Under the pieces are notes generated by a model. It worked only from the letters and a program-made list of their open reading frames with translations, was not told where the DNA came from and searched no databases. A program made the translations under genes and the position numbers. A stretch of DNA of 20,387 nucleotides from a virus. Shown here in pieces: positions 1 through 7,043 of the stretch (its first letter is position 1; each line of letters starts with the position of its first letter). The stretch lies in the IMG/VR virus record IMGVR_UViG_3300006802_000783, positions 1-20,387 of that record. The stretch is one strand, 5' to 3'.

Positions 1-76
1 ATCCAGAGGGGACTTGACTTTCTACCGAGAAAGAAACCAACTCTCTTGGAAAACAAGTTTTCAACTATTTATCACT

Positions 77-331
77 ATGGAAGGACTGAAAGATTTCACT
101 GGTGAAGGATTCTTTGAAATGGAAGAAGTAGAACAAAAGAGATATGAGAATATGATATTCAATGTCTGTAATGAGATACTGGTTGCCATGGAGAAGGAGT
201 TTCCCCACCAAGATGTCAAACATATCTACACCAACAATTTGAGAGAACTGGAAAGGCATTTCATATTGGAGGAAGATTATGAAATGTCCTATCTGATAAA
301 CAACACAATCAATAGATTGAACAATGAGTGA
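77..331 (+). CDS. Small hypothetical phage protein
   Basis: I do not recognise this gene. From the ATG at 77 it encodes 84 residues, acidic and apparently mostly helical, rich in Glu, Asn, Met and aromatic residues, with no signal peptide or membrane segment. The frame stays open upstream to the left edge of the window (a TTG lies at 14), so the real start may be upstream and the gene partial. I chose 77 because the A/T-rich leader just before it (tatttatca) resembles the leaders of other genes here, for example at 12565. Its stop overlaps the ATG of the next small gene at 324, so it appears to belong to the same operon as the packaging genes. Function unknown. Confidence 0.6.
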   Translation: MEGLKDFTGEGFFEMEEVEQKRYENMIFNVCNEILVAMEKEFPHQDVKHIYTNNLRELERHFILEEDYEMSYLINNTINRLNNE

Positions 332-500
332 AATGAAATACAGAACAGGGAAAGAATCATTTGTGATACCAAATGCGAATCTCTATACAGACGAAGACAG
401 ATACATGGAGGCATGTTTGAGGGTGACCACCAAAGAGTTTCCACAAAACCAAGCATTGGCTATTTGTATATCAAATTGGAGAAATAGAACAAGAGGATAA
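324..500 (+). CDS. Small hypothetical phage protein with EFP-AIC-W motif
   Basis: This 58-residue frame runs from an ATG overlapping the upstream stop to TAA at 498-500. The C-terminal half contains EFPQNQALAICISNWRNR. It resembles a short motif (EFP, then Q-A-C, then W-R/N) that I associate with small proteins near the head genes of tailed phages; that resemblance is from memory. Two cysteines (in EACL and AICI) could bind a metal or form a disulfide, but nothing proves it. It is followed by a TAATG overlap with the next gene. The ordered overlaps on both sides and phage-like residue use support a real gene, but its function is unknown. Confidence 0.6.
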   Translation: MSEMKYRTGKESFVIPNANLYTDEDRYMEACLRVTTKEFPQNQALAICISNWRNRTRG

Positions 501-670
501 TGGGGTGTAATTGTAAGGACAATATCAAACGCAGAGCGTTGAGGTTGATAAACGGAAGGAAGTGGGAACAACTTGACGAGATTGAAACGGGACAACTCAA
601 TGGGTTGTACGATGAACAATTCAAGAAGTTTCCAACAGATGAAGAAGTAAGAAACTGGTTGGGGATATGA
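500..670 (+). CDS. Small CxC-motif hypothetical protein
   Basis: A 56-residue frame begins at an ATG sharing a base with the previous stop and ends in TGA at 668-670, which overlaps the ATG of the small terminase gene at 667. The N-terminus is MGCNCK, giving a Cys-x-Cys pair, followed by a basic stretch (KRRALRL) and an acidic helical tail ending in NWLGI. Short proteins starting with a CxC motif are common in Bacteroidota phages, from my recollection, without an assigned role. A metal-binding or nucleic-acid-associated role is conceivable but unsupported. Evidence for reality is the overlap with genes on both sides and the absence of a competing frame on this strand. Confidence 0.6.
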   Translation: MGCNCKDNIKRRALRLINGRKWEQLDEIETGQLNGLYDEQFKKFPTDEEVRNWLGI

Positions 671-1110
671 AACGAGGAAAGAAACCATTCACCATTGACC
701 TCCTTGTTCAACGAGGAAGGATACCAGAGACCTGGTATGAGGACATTATTGAGATTGGAAGACAGGGGAAGGCTGAGGTCTCAATCGTTGTTTATATGGG
801 GATTTCTTGGAACACACACAAACTCCTGATGGAGCGTTCCCCTGAATATCTGAAAGCCGTCACCAGCGCACAGAAACTTTCAGAGGAATGGTGGATGGAA
901 ATCGCAAGGAAAGAATGGATTGAGGGGAACTCAAAGAATATCAACTCCAACCACTGGTCTCTGATTATGAGAAATATGTTCAAAGACAGATGGTCAGATA
1001 GGAAAGATGTAGATATCACCTCAAAGGGGGACAAAATAAACGACAACACCATATCGGTGGAAATAATCAAAAAGACACAAGAAGATGGCGATAATGAGAG
1101 TATCAACTAA
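667..1110 (+). CDS. terS: Terminase small subunit (TerS), putative
   Basis: This 147-residue protein probably recognises phage DNA and hands it to the large terminase for packaging. The N-terminal half (about residues 25-60) looks like a helix-turn-helix, with a GISWNTHKLLM turn typical of sequence-recognition helices. It is followed by an oligomerisation-like helix with a Trp pair (75-76) and the segment NHWSLIMRNMFKDRW (95-109), which matches the pattern of small terminases that carry N-x-W followed by MKN-F-W. The C-terminus is hydrophilic and basic/acidic mixed. It lies in the same operon about 1.5 kb upstream of the large terminase, separated by a small regulator-like gene and a methyltransferase. 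The start overlaps the upstream stop (ATGA). Assignment rests on motif and context. Confidence 0.75.
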   Translation: MKRGKKPFTIDLLVQRGRIPETWYEDIIEIGRQGKAEVSIVVYMGISWNTHKLLMERSPEYLKAVTSAQKLSEEWWMEIARKEWIEGNSKNINSNHWSLIMRNMFKDRWSDRKDVDITSKGDKINDNTISVEIIKKTQEDGDNESIN

Positions 1111-1258
1111 TGGAAAGGTCTATGAGTACGACAGAAAGACAGTATTCGTGACATCAGACCTCCATAAGGAAATGAAACAAATGGCATTGGAGAATGACCA
1201 AACTCTACAAGAGTTGGTCAAAGAGGCATTCACAGCATACAAAAAAGCACAGAGATGA
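1085..1258 (+). CDS. Ribbon-helix-helix (Arc/MetJ-type) small DNA-binding protein
   Basis: A 57-residue protein lies between the terminase small subunit and the methyltransferase. A short polar N-terminus is followed by a beta-strand-like TVFVTSDLH and then two helices, EMKQMALENDQT and LQELVKEAFTAYKKAQR. This strand-helix-helix order, with the T-L-Q-E-L-V turn, is the hallmark of ribbon-helix-helix proteins, which bind operators as dimers. The ATG at 1085 overlaps the end of TerS by 26 bases; a second in-frame ATG at 1094 is an alternative. Its stop overlaps the methyltransferase start at 1255. By family it is probably a transcriptional regulator or DNA-binding accessory factor. The target is unknown; autoregulation of this operon or assistance to TerS are inferences. 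Confidence 0.7.
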   Translation: MAIMRVSTNGKVYEYDRKTVFVTSDLHKEMKQMALENDQTLQELVKEAFTAYKKAQR

Positions 1259-2574
1259 GGTTGATATTGGGAGAATGTTTGGAGAAACTCCGTGAGATGG
1301 AGGACAACTCCGTAGATAGTATCGTGACAGACCCACCATACGGGATATCCTTCATGGGAAAGAAATGGGACTATGATGTCCCCTCAACGGAGATATGGAG
1401 AGAGTGTTTGAGGGTGTTGAAACCTGGTGGTCATCTATTGTCCTTTGCGGGTAGTAGAACCTATCACAGAATGGCTGTGAATATTGAAGACGCAGGGTTT
1501 GAGATTAGAGACCAACTGATGTGGATATACGGGTCGGGATTTCCAAAGTCCCATAACATCGGGAAAGGTGTTGATAAGAAACTTGGTAATGAAAGAGAAG
1601 TGATTGGAATATCAAAAGGTAAAGGATATACAAGTATTCAAGAAAAAAACTTGGAACACGGAAATAGACCTTATGTTGATGGACTACCATATGAAAAGGC
1701 AGATAGAACACTCACCAAAGGAAACTCTGAATGGGAAGGTTGGGGAACAGCACTCAAACCAGCCCACGAACCCATTGTAATGGCACGAAAACCCCTATCA
1801 GAAAAGACAGTGGTAGATAATGTATTGGAGTGGGGAACTGGTGGAATCAACATAGATGGTAGTAGAATTACCCATAACGAACCTATAAAAGTTATGAAAG
1901 CACAAGAAGGTGGTAATAAAGTATTTGGACAGGCTGGTAGATATCAAGAAACAACTGAATTGAAACCAGAGGGTAGATTCCCTGCTAATATCCTATTGAG
2001 TGAGGAGGCTGCAGAAAACCTTGACCAATCCACAGAACCTACAAAGGGAAACAAGAAACCAAGAGTCCAAAAGACATCAAGAAGATATGGTGAGAATAAT
2101 TTCACCAGTGGAGGTCTATACGCACCAGAAGGGAATATCACTCCAACCTATAATGATGAAGGTGGAGTATCAAGATACTTTTATGTCGCAAAACCCTCAA
2201 AGAAGGAAAAGGATTTGGGATTGACAAGTGAGGAAAAAACACAAAAAGATTTAGCAACACAAAAAACACAACATCTAATACCAGATAAAAATAACAACGA
2301 TAAATTAAGGGAAAACCCTTATTTAGGCGCAACATCGGGAGTTAGAAAGAATACCCACCCAACAGTGAAACCAATCAAACTAATGGAATACCTTATCAAG
2401 ATGGTGACCCCTGTTGGAGGGACAACCCTTGACCCTTTTATGGGTAGTGGTTCAACTGGTGTCGCTGCTCTACAAAATGGATTTGATTTCATCGGTATTG
2501 AAATGGAACAAGAGTATATGGACATCGCTAAACAGAGAATAAACGCATCATACCAAACCAAGTTGGATATATGA
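1255..2574 (+). CDS. DNA methyltransferase, N6-adenine/N4-cytosine, beta class
   Basis: The 439-residue enzyme should transfer a methyl group from S-adenosylmethionine to the exocyclic amine of adenine or cytosine in DNA. The catalytic motif DPPY is at residues 26-29. The SAM-binding motif DPFMGSGSTG is near the C-terminus (393-402), preceded by HPTVKP (368-373). Catalytic motif first and SAM motif last is the beta-class order. The long middle (about 110-350) holds the presumed target-recognition region, with segments such as GRFPANILL and SRYFYVAKPSKKEK that I recognise from phage and prophage methyltransferases. No restriction endonuclease is adjacent, so it is likely an orphan enzyme. It overlaps TerL (ATGA at 2571), which suggests translational coupling with packaging. 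DPPY alone does not separate adenine from cytosine targets. Confidence 0.92.
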   Translation: MRLILGECLEKLREMEDNSVDSIVTDPPYGISFMGKKWDYDVPSTEIWRECLRVLKPGGHLLSFAGSRTYHRMAVNIEDAGFEIRDQLMWIYGSGFPKSHNIGKGVDKKLGNEREVIGISKGKGYTSIQEKNLEHGNRPYVDGLPYEKADRTLTKGNSEWEGWGTALKPAHEPIVMARKPLSEKTVVDNVLEWGTGGINIDGSRITHNEPIKVMKAQEGGNKVFGQAGRYQETTELKPEGRFPANILLSEEAAENLDQSTEPTKGNKKPRVQKTSRRYGENNFTSGGLYAPEGNITPTYNDEGGVSRYFYVAKPSKKEKDLGLTSEEKTQKDLATQKTQHLIPDKNNNDKLRENPYLGATSGVRKNTHPTVKPIKLMEYLIKMVTPVGGTTLDPFMGSGSTGVAALQNGFDFIGIEMEQEYMDIAKQRINASYQTKLDI

Positions 2575-3713
2575 AAATCCAAACCACCGAGATATATGAG
2601 ATGTTGGAAGAGAACAAGGACAAGAGATTGAAATTGTTTCAGGGGTCAGCCCGTTCAGGGAAGACCTACAACATCCTAATATGGTTGGTGGTATATCTTC
2701 TTCAAAACCCCGACAAAACTCTCTCTATCGTGAGAAAAACCCTACCAGCATTGAAGGGGTCTGTATTGAGGGACTTGAAGGAAATATTGGAGACCCTTGA
2801 AATCTACAACCCAAGTGATTGGAAGAAACAAGAGGGATACTACACCCTCCCAAATGGAGCGATGATAGAATGGTTCTCTACGGATGAAGAGCAAAAACTT
2901 CGTGGGAGAAAGAGAGAGATACTCTTTATCAACGAGGGGAACGAACTCACAAGAGATGAGTATGTCCAACTGGCAATCAGAACGACAGAACAAATCATCA
3001 TTGACTACAACCCCTCTGACCTGTATTCCTATATCTACGATTTGATTGAGGAGGACGGTGTATTCTTTCACAAAAGTACCTACAAGGAAAATCCCTTTCT
3101 GACGGACGAAATCATCAAGGAGATAGAATCACTCCAAGACAAAGATGAAAACCTATGGAGGGTCTTTGGATTGGGTGAGAGAGGGGTGGCAACCAACTCT
3201 GTATTCTCCAAATGGACGGAGGTAGATTGGTTTCCAAGTGAAGGACAAACATACAGAGGATTAGATGTGGGGTACTCTGACCCCATGGCACTGGTAGAGG
3301 TGAAGAAGATGGACGACAACATCTATATCAGGGAACTCATCTATCAAACACAGATGACCACACCAGACCTCATCTACAAAATACAACAAATGGGGATTGA
3401 CCCCACCGATGACCTATGGGTAGATTCCGCAGCCCCACAGGTGATTGAGGAACTCAAAAGAGCGGGAATAAATGCCAAACCAGTGAAGAAACACACCATC
3501 CTACACGGGATTGATATGATAAAGAGACATAGAGTACATATCCATCAAGATTCAAAGAACCTATTGGACGAGTTTCAGAACTACAAATGGAAACAAAATA
3601 AAGACGGGAAAATCATTGACCAACCCCAAGACGAATACAACCACGCCATTGACGCAGCACGATATGCCTTGGAGATGTCAAACAAACCCAAAACAACCTA
3701 TTCATTCTTATGA
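2571..3713 (+). CDS. terL: Terminase large subunit (TerL)
   Basis: This is the packaging motor ATPase with a C-terminal nuclease. The ATPase domain has Walker A GSARSGKT at residues 25-32, Walker B ILFINE at 117-122 with Glu122 as the likely catalytic residue, and a coupling-motif-like IIIDYNP at 142-148. The RNase H-like nuclease domain shows acidic residues at Asp232 (GLDVGYSD), Asp285 (LWVDSAAP) and Asp361 (NHAIDAARYAL), as in PBSX/XtmB-like Terminase_3 proteins. At 380 residues it is slightly short compared with the usual 400 or more, but both domains look complete. It overlaps the methyltransferase upstream and the tail chaperone downstream by four bases each. A portal gene, usually next, is absent here. 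Confidence 0.95.
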   Translation: MKIQTTEIYEMLEENKDKRLKLFQGSARSGKTYNILIWLVVYLLQNPDKTLSIVRKTLPALKGSVLRDLKEILETLEIYNPSDWKKQEGYYTLPNGAMIEWFSTDEEQKLRGRKREILFINEGNELTRDEYVQLAIRTTEQIIIDYNPSDLYSYIYDLIEEDGVFFHKSTYKENPFLTDEIIKEIESLQDKDENLWRVFGLGERGVATNSVFSKWTEVDWFPSEGQTYRGLDVGYSDPMALVEVKKMDDNIYIRELIYQTQMTTPDLIYKIQQMGIDPTDDLWVDSAAPQVIEELKRAGINAKPVKKHTILHGIDMIKRHRVHIHQDSKNLLDEFQNYKWKQNKDGKIIDQPQDEYNHAIDAARYALEMSNKPKTTYSFL

Positions 3714-4264
3714 AAATACAAATCGGAGAAAAAGAAATCACACTGGAACACATCACTATCAACCAGTATAGAAAACTACTATCAGACCCTGATATCAAGG
3801 ATATCAACTTCATATCTCTACTCACGGGGGTATCCATCGCAGAGTTGAGAGATGTTGAATATAATCAAATCACCTTTGTATCACAATTTTTGAGAACTTG
3901 GATGAACTCACTACAAGAAACCCCATTGTCTTTGGTGGTGGAATATAAGGGTGAGAAACTTGGATTGGTTCAACCAAAGAATATCTCCTATGGTGAGTTC
4001 TCTGACCTACACATTCTCACCTCACAAGAGAACATGGATTATGAACTCATCTCGTCCATTCTTTATCGTCCTTTGATTGAAGGTGAGGGTGAGGATAGGG
4101 TGATTCAGAAGTACGACTACGATGAATGTGTGAGAAGAAGCAAGGACTTTGGGGACTTCCCAATGAATGATTATATTTCAAGCATTTTTTTTTTCGTGAA
4201 ATACTACGAACTACTATTGGAAGATTCCCACTTGTCTTCGGGGAAAAAGAGGAAGGGAGAATAG
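3710..4264 (+). CDS. Tail assembly chaperone, zero-frame product (gpG-like)
   Basis: The 184-residue zero-frame product begins with a small beta-rich segment (IQIGEKEITLEHITINQYRK) and continues with a helical region containing ISLLTGVSIAEL and SSILYRPLI. This resembles the tail assembly chaperones of Bacteroidota-type phages: an N-terminal strand pair, then a TGVS-EL motif, then an ILYRP motif. Such chaperones hold the tape measure protein during tail assembly and are normally made in two forms by frameshifting, like gpG/gpGT of lambda. Near its 3' end is a ten-T run (4185-4194), after which this frame gives only about 24 more codons, while the -1 frame is open to 4470. The start overlaps the TerL stop. 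The position directly after TerL and about 5 kb before the tape measure gene is unusual. Confidence 0.75.
   Translation: MKIQIGEKEITLEHITINQYRKLLSDPDIKDINFISLLTGVSIAELRDVEYNQITFVSQFLRTWMNSLQETPLSLVVEYKGEKLGLVQPKNISYGEFSDLHILTSQENMDYELISSILYRPLIEGEGEDRVIQKYDYDECVRRSKDFGDFPMNDYISSIFFFVKYYELLLEDSHLSSGKKRKGE
4185..4194 (+). promoter_or_regulatory. Poly-T slippery site for -1 frameshifting
   Basis: Ten consecutive T residues lie in the chaperone gene. In the zero frame they are read as ATT TTT TTT TTC, so a canonical X-XXY-YYZ heptamer, T-TTT-TTT (4186-4192), is present in the right phase, and a second one, T-TTT-TTC, is at 4189-4195. The -1 frame is open from 4171 to the TGA at 4468-4470. Slippage may occur on the ribosome or, with so long a run, by RNA polymerase adding a base. 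I did not identify a convincing downstream pseudoknot. Confidence 0.75.
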
Positions 4265-4470
4265 ACAAACCCGATGATAGAACCCAAGATGAAAAATTGG
4301 GGGATTTGGTGGATTTCTACTACAAAACATTTATGGTTATTTCAGGGGAGGACGCATTGAAAATGAAACAGGTTGTAGAACTTGATGTTCAAGAAGCGTT
4401 ATTCTATTTATCATATATGGTCAAGAAGAATAAAGAACTTGAAGCAAAATACAAAAAACAAAAGTTATGA
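4192..4470 (+). CDS. -1 frameshift extension of tail assembly chaperone (gpGT-like)
   Basis: Read in the -1 frame from the T run, this region adds 92 codons, predicting a 253-residue fusion (161 zero-frame codons plus 92). The added part has a hydrophilic linker followed by a helical domain: LGDLVDFYYKTFMVISGED, then KMKQVVELDVQEALFYLSYM, then a Lys/Glu-rich end. The pattern of short aromatic helix, GED/GND turn, and L-V-EALFYL-Y helix resembles the C-terminal extension of other phage chaperones. There is no independent start nearby; the first ATG (4333) lies inside the domain and has no distinctive leader. Its TGA overlaps the ATG of the next gene by ATGA, as other real gene ends here do, which argues that this frame is translated. 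Without it, 4265-4466 would be an unexplained gap in a gap-free region. Confidence 0.75.
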   Translation, partial: FREILRTTIGRFPLVFGEKEEGRIDKPDDRTQDEKLGDLVDFYYKTFMVISGEDALKMKQVVELDVQEALFYLSYMVKKNKELEAKYKKQKL

Positions 4471-4889
4471 ACAATTATAGAACCATCATAGAGACCTTTG
4501 AGAACTTCTCAAATCAACACCCATTATTGAAGACCTTCACATGGGGTGATTTGTCTGATGTGGGTAGAAACAACGAGAAGATTGAGTATCCTCTGATGCA
4601 TGTCATTCCAACCCCATCAAGTGTGTATCAGGATTATACTGACTTCACATTCCAAGTATTGTTCATGGATTTGTTGGACGATGAGGAACTCAATCAGTTG
4701 GATGTCTTGAAAGAGGCACATTTGATACTACAAGATTTCTCAGCGTACTTTATCAACGATTTGAGAAACACATCGTATGCTCTTATCACCCCGATTCAGT
4801 TCCAACCCTTCATTGACCGATTACCTACAAGAGTGGGTGGGGTAGATGCGACCATAACATTGAGAGTAGAGGGTAGTTTCTGTTTATAA
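4467..4889 (+). CDS. Tail terminator / tail completion-like protein, putative
   Basis: The 140-residue protein has mixed helices and strands: a helical N-terminus (NNYRTIIETFENFSNQHP), a W-G-D-L segment, a stretch of alternating hydrophobic residues (YPLMHVIPTPSSVY, FTFQVLFMDLL), and a final beta-hairpin-like VDATITLRVEGSFCL. The size, the early FENF helix, the central strand pair with the D-L motif, and the final strand resemble tail terminator or minor tail proteins (gpU type), which cap the tail tube and set its length. That is a fold-level guess without a diagnostic motif. Its start overlaps the stop of the chaperone frameshift product, fitting co-translation in a tail block. It could equally be another neck or tail completion protein. 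Confidence 0.5.
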   Translation: MNNYRTIIETFENFSNQHPLLKTFTWGDLSDVGRNNEKIEYPLMHVIPTPSSVYQDYTDFTFQVLFMDLLDDEELNQLDVLKEAHLILQDFSAYFINDLRNTSYALITPIQFQPFIDRLPTRVGGVDATITLRVEGSFCL

Positions 4890-4890
4890 T

Positions 4891-5478
4891 ATGGCTTGGG
4901 AAGTAGTAGCGGATTTCATTCTCAAAGAGGTCAAACAAAGAATGGCTTCACCCCAAAGGAGGAAAGATGCTCTTGGGGGGTTCAAGAGAAACACATACAG
5001 ATTGGACGATACGGGTTCATTATCTGATTCACTATCAATGGAGGTGATTCAGTTGGGTGAGGACAGAGTTCAACTGGCATTGACATATCCAAATACCAAA
5101 CCCAACAACATCAAAGCCAAGATATTCTTTGAGACGGGTAGAAAGCCAGGGAAGGGTATTCGTATAGATACTCAATCCCCTGAAAGTAATGACATCTATG
5201 GGTTGGCATCAAGAAAACTACCAGGATTCTTGACATTGAGTAGAAAGGAACAAGTATTCCGACTGATTAGAATCAGTATGGCAATCAAAAATAAAGGTAT
5301 TGGAACATACCCAATCTTTGACCCATCATTCATCTCATCTGTGGAACAAGAATACGAGAGATGGTGGAATACCCTCTCTGACCAAGAAATAGAACAACTG
5401 CCAGGACTACAACAAGTATTTGAGGCAATAAGAAACATCAAACCATTTGATGAAGCAACAATATCAATATTCAGATGA
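4891..5478 (+). CDS. HK97 gp10-like head-tail/tail completion protein, tentative
   Basis: This 195-residue protein starts just after the previous stop. It has a helical, basic N-terminus (ADFILKEVKQRMASPQRRKDALGG), a polar centre with LSDSLSMEV and a strand-rich segment about VQLALTYPNT, then IFFETGRKPGKGIRID followed by a helix-rich C-terminus. The GRKPGKG segment after a beta-rich centre is reminiscent of HK97 gp10-like proteins, which act at the head-tail junction or tail completion. The match is weak; the length exceeds the usual 100-150 residues because of the C-terminal helical addition. Neighbours on both sides are tail genes, so a tail or neck role is likely. Its stop overlaps the next gene by four bases (ATGA). 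Confidence 0.4.
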   Translation: MAWEVVADFILKEVKQRMASPQRRKDALGGFKRNTYRLDDTGSLSDSLSMEVIQLGEDRVQLALTYPNTKPNNIKAKIFFETGRKPGKGIRIDTQSPESNDIYGLASRKLPGFLTLSRKEQVFRLIRISMAIKNKGIGTYPIFDPSFISSVEQEYERWWNTLSDQEIEQLPGLQQVFEAIRNIKPFDEATISIFR

Positions 5479-7043
5479 CAATAGACATTCAACCAAACCT
5501 CATACAACCAGCCTATGGAAACTTGGTCTATCAGTTCTCCTCAACGGCACAAACTACCTACTACAAATACAGATATGCGGTAGATGTGTGGATTGGAGGG
5601 GCTCAACAGACAAGATTGAAAATAACCCCACAGAACACTTCTTGGGGTCAGGTGGATATATCACCTATCGTGAAGAACTATCTCACTTCCAGACCCATCA
5701 ATAAGGGTTGTACGGGGACAACAGAGAACCCTATCACCCAAGCAGAATGGGGAGCAGTAGATACAGACATCCAATTCTACTATATCGTGGTAGGTGAGGA
5801 ATACTCAACAACACCAGAAGGTGCTGTGGTTATCTATGAACCATCTACTCAAAGTGATTTGAGGTATGTGTATAACGGTGTGAAAAATTGGAACAAGGGA
5901 AAGCAGTTTGACTTCACCCCTTTCTATCTATCCAACTATTCTCTACCAACAGAGTTTCCAGCAAATACACACAAGTTCTTGACAGACCAACCGAGAGTAC
6001 AATACATCTCTGATAGTGATTATGCTACCCTCACTGGTTTCAACATGCTGACCCCAAACATCTTGACGGGGACAACCTATGATACCTACTCACAGAGGGT
6101 ATATTCAGCGTTGTTTGAGTTCTTTGATGTGGATGGGGCATTCATATCATCGGCAAGGACATACAACACCCTTGATAACTGTGGTTTATGGGTAGATTGT
6201 CAAAACTTCTCTGCTTCCACATTCAATGCGGATTCCCATATGTTTGAGTATGTTGGAACAGGAACACAGAACCTTGAAGAACATGGAATCACCCTTCCTA
6301 CCAACTGGCACTACTATCGTGTTTCATTTGAAGGCACAAGTTACGAATGTAACAAGTGGAGGGTGAGAAACAACAGTGAAGAAGCGTTGTTGGAAGTGAA
6401 TTATGCGGATTGTGAAACCAATCAACTACAAACCATCTACATCGGTATTGGGTCATCACAAGACATCTGTGTGAGAGGGTCGTTTGCGATTGCCGAATAT
6501 GGAACAAAGACACCTCTTGGTTGGTGTGATAGTTGGGGTGGTGAAACAGAGTGTTGGACAACAAGAAGAATCTCTGAATATTTCTATTACTACAAAGACC
6601 CTGAATGTGGGCCTGGTAATCAGAGAGTGATGTGGTTGAACTCATTTGGAACATGGGAATACTTCACCTTCAAATACAGACACAATGTGGGTTATGATAT
6701 CCAAAGAGAATCTCTACAAAGAGAACCTGACAACTATCAAGCAGGTTGGGATGTGGATAAATACTATGGGTGGAACAACACCAACAGAGTATGGAAACAG
6801 AACATCTCAAAGACGGGTCTATTATACTCTGGTAGAATCTCAAAATCATACTTGGTATGGTTATCAGATGAACTATTGAAATCCCCATCAGTGTATCTCA
6901 TAGATTCTGACGGAGACATCCAACCGATTGTATTGACCAACACAGAGGTGGTTGAACCAAACTTCCAAAGAAATGACGGACAATACGAAATGGTATTGGA
7001 ATACAGAGGGGGATATAACGAAACAAGACAAGACAACGAATAA
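5475..7043 (+). CDS. Large tail-associated structural protein, unknown role
   Basis: A 522-residue, strand-rich and Trp/Tyr/Cys-containing protein. The N-terminal domain (residues 1-90) contains PAYGNLVYQFSST, YRYAVDVWIGG and VDISPIVKNYLTSRP. That pattern of a Y-x-Y-x-x-D-V strand followed by DIS-I-KNYL matches a family I recall from Bacteroidota and uncultured phages, where it sits beside the tape measure and baseplate-like genes. The rest has many short strands and several cysteines, with aromatic stretches such as CGPGNQRVMWLNSFGTWEYF; its C-terminal quarter includes SYLVWLSDELLKSPSVYLI. No signal peptide or membrane segment is evident. The following gene begins in its stop codon (TAATG). 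A distal tail or tail-tip part is inferred from context only. Confidence 0.5.
   Translation: MTIDIQPNLIQPAYGNLVYQFSSTAQTTYYKYRYAVDVWIGGAQQTRLKITPQNTSWGQVDISPIVKNYLTSRPINKGCTGTTENPITQAEWGAVDTDIQFYYIVVGEEYSTTPEGAVVIYEPSTQSDLRYVYNGVKNWNKGKQFDFTPFYLSNYSLPTEFPANTHKFLTDQPRVQYISDSDYATLTGFNMLTPNILTGTTYDTYSQRVYSALFEFFDVDGAFISSARTYNTLDNCGLWVDCQNFSASTFNADSHMFEYVGTGTQNLEEHGITLPTNWHYYRVSFEGTSYECNKWRVRNNSEEALLEVNYADCETNQLQTIYIGIGSSQDICVRGSFAIAEYGTKTPLGWCDSWGGETECWTTRRISEYFYYYKDPECGPGNQRVMWLNSFGTWEYFTFKYRHNVGYDIQRESLQREPDNYQAGWDVDKYYGWNNTNRVWKQNISKTGLLYSGRISKSYLVWLSDELLKSPSVYLIDSDGDIQPIVLTNTEVVEPNFQRNDGQYEMVLEYRGGYNETRQDNE

Noticed and set aside
14-331. Longer version of the first gene starting at TTG 14
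   Set aside because: The ATG at 77 has an A/T leader like other genes here, while TTG lacks one. The upstream extension to the window edge cannot be excluded, so it is mentioned only as an alternative.
383-711. Two minus-strand frames of 101 and 83 residues
   Set aside because: They overlap the two small + strand genes that have exact stop/start overlaps, and their translations look hydrophobic and unlike phage proteins.
4333-4470. Independent short gene starting at ATG 4333
   Set aside because: That ATG lies inside the helical domain of the frameshift extension, with no leader, while the -1 frame is open back through the T run.
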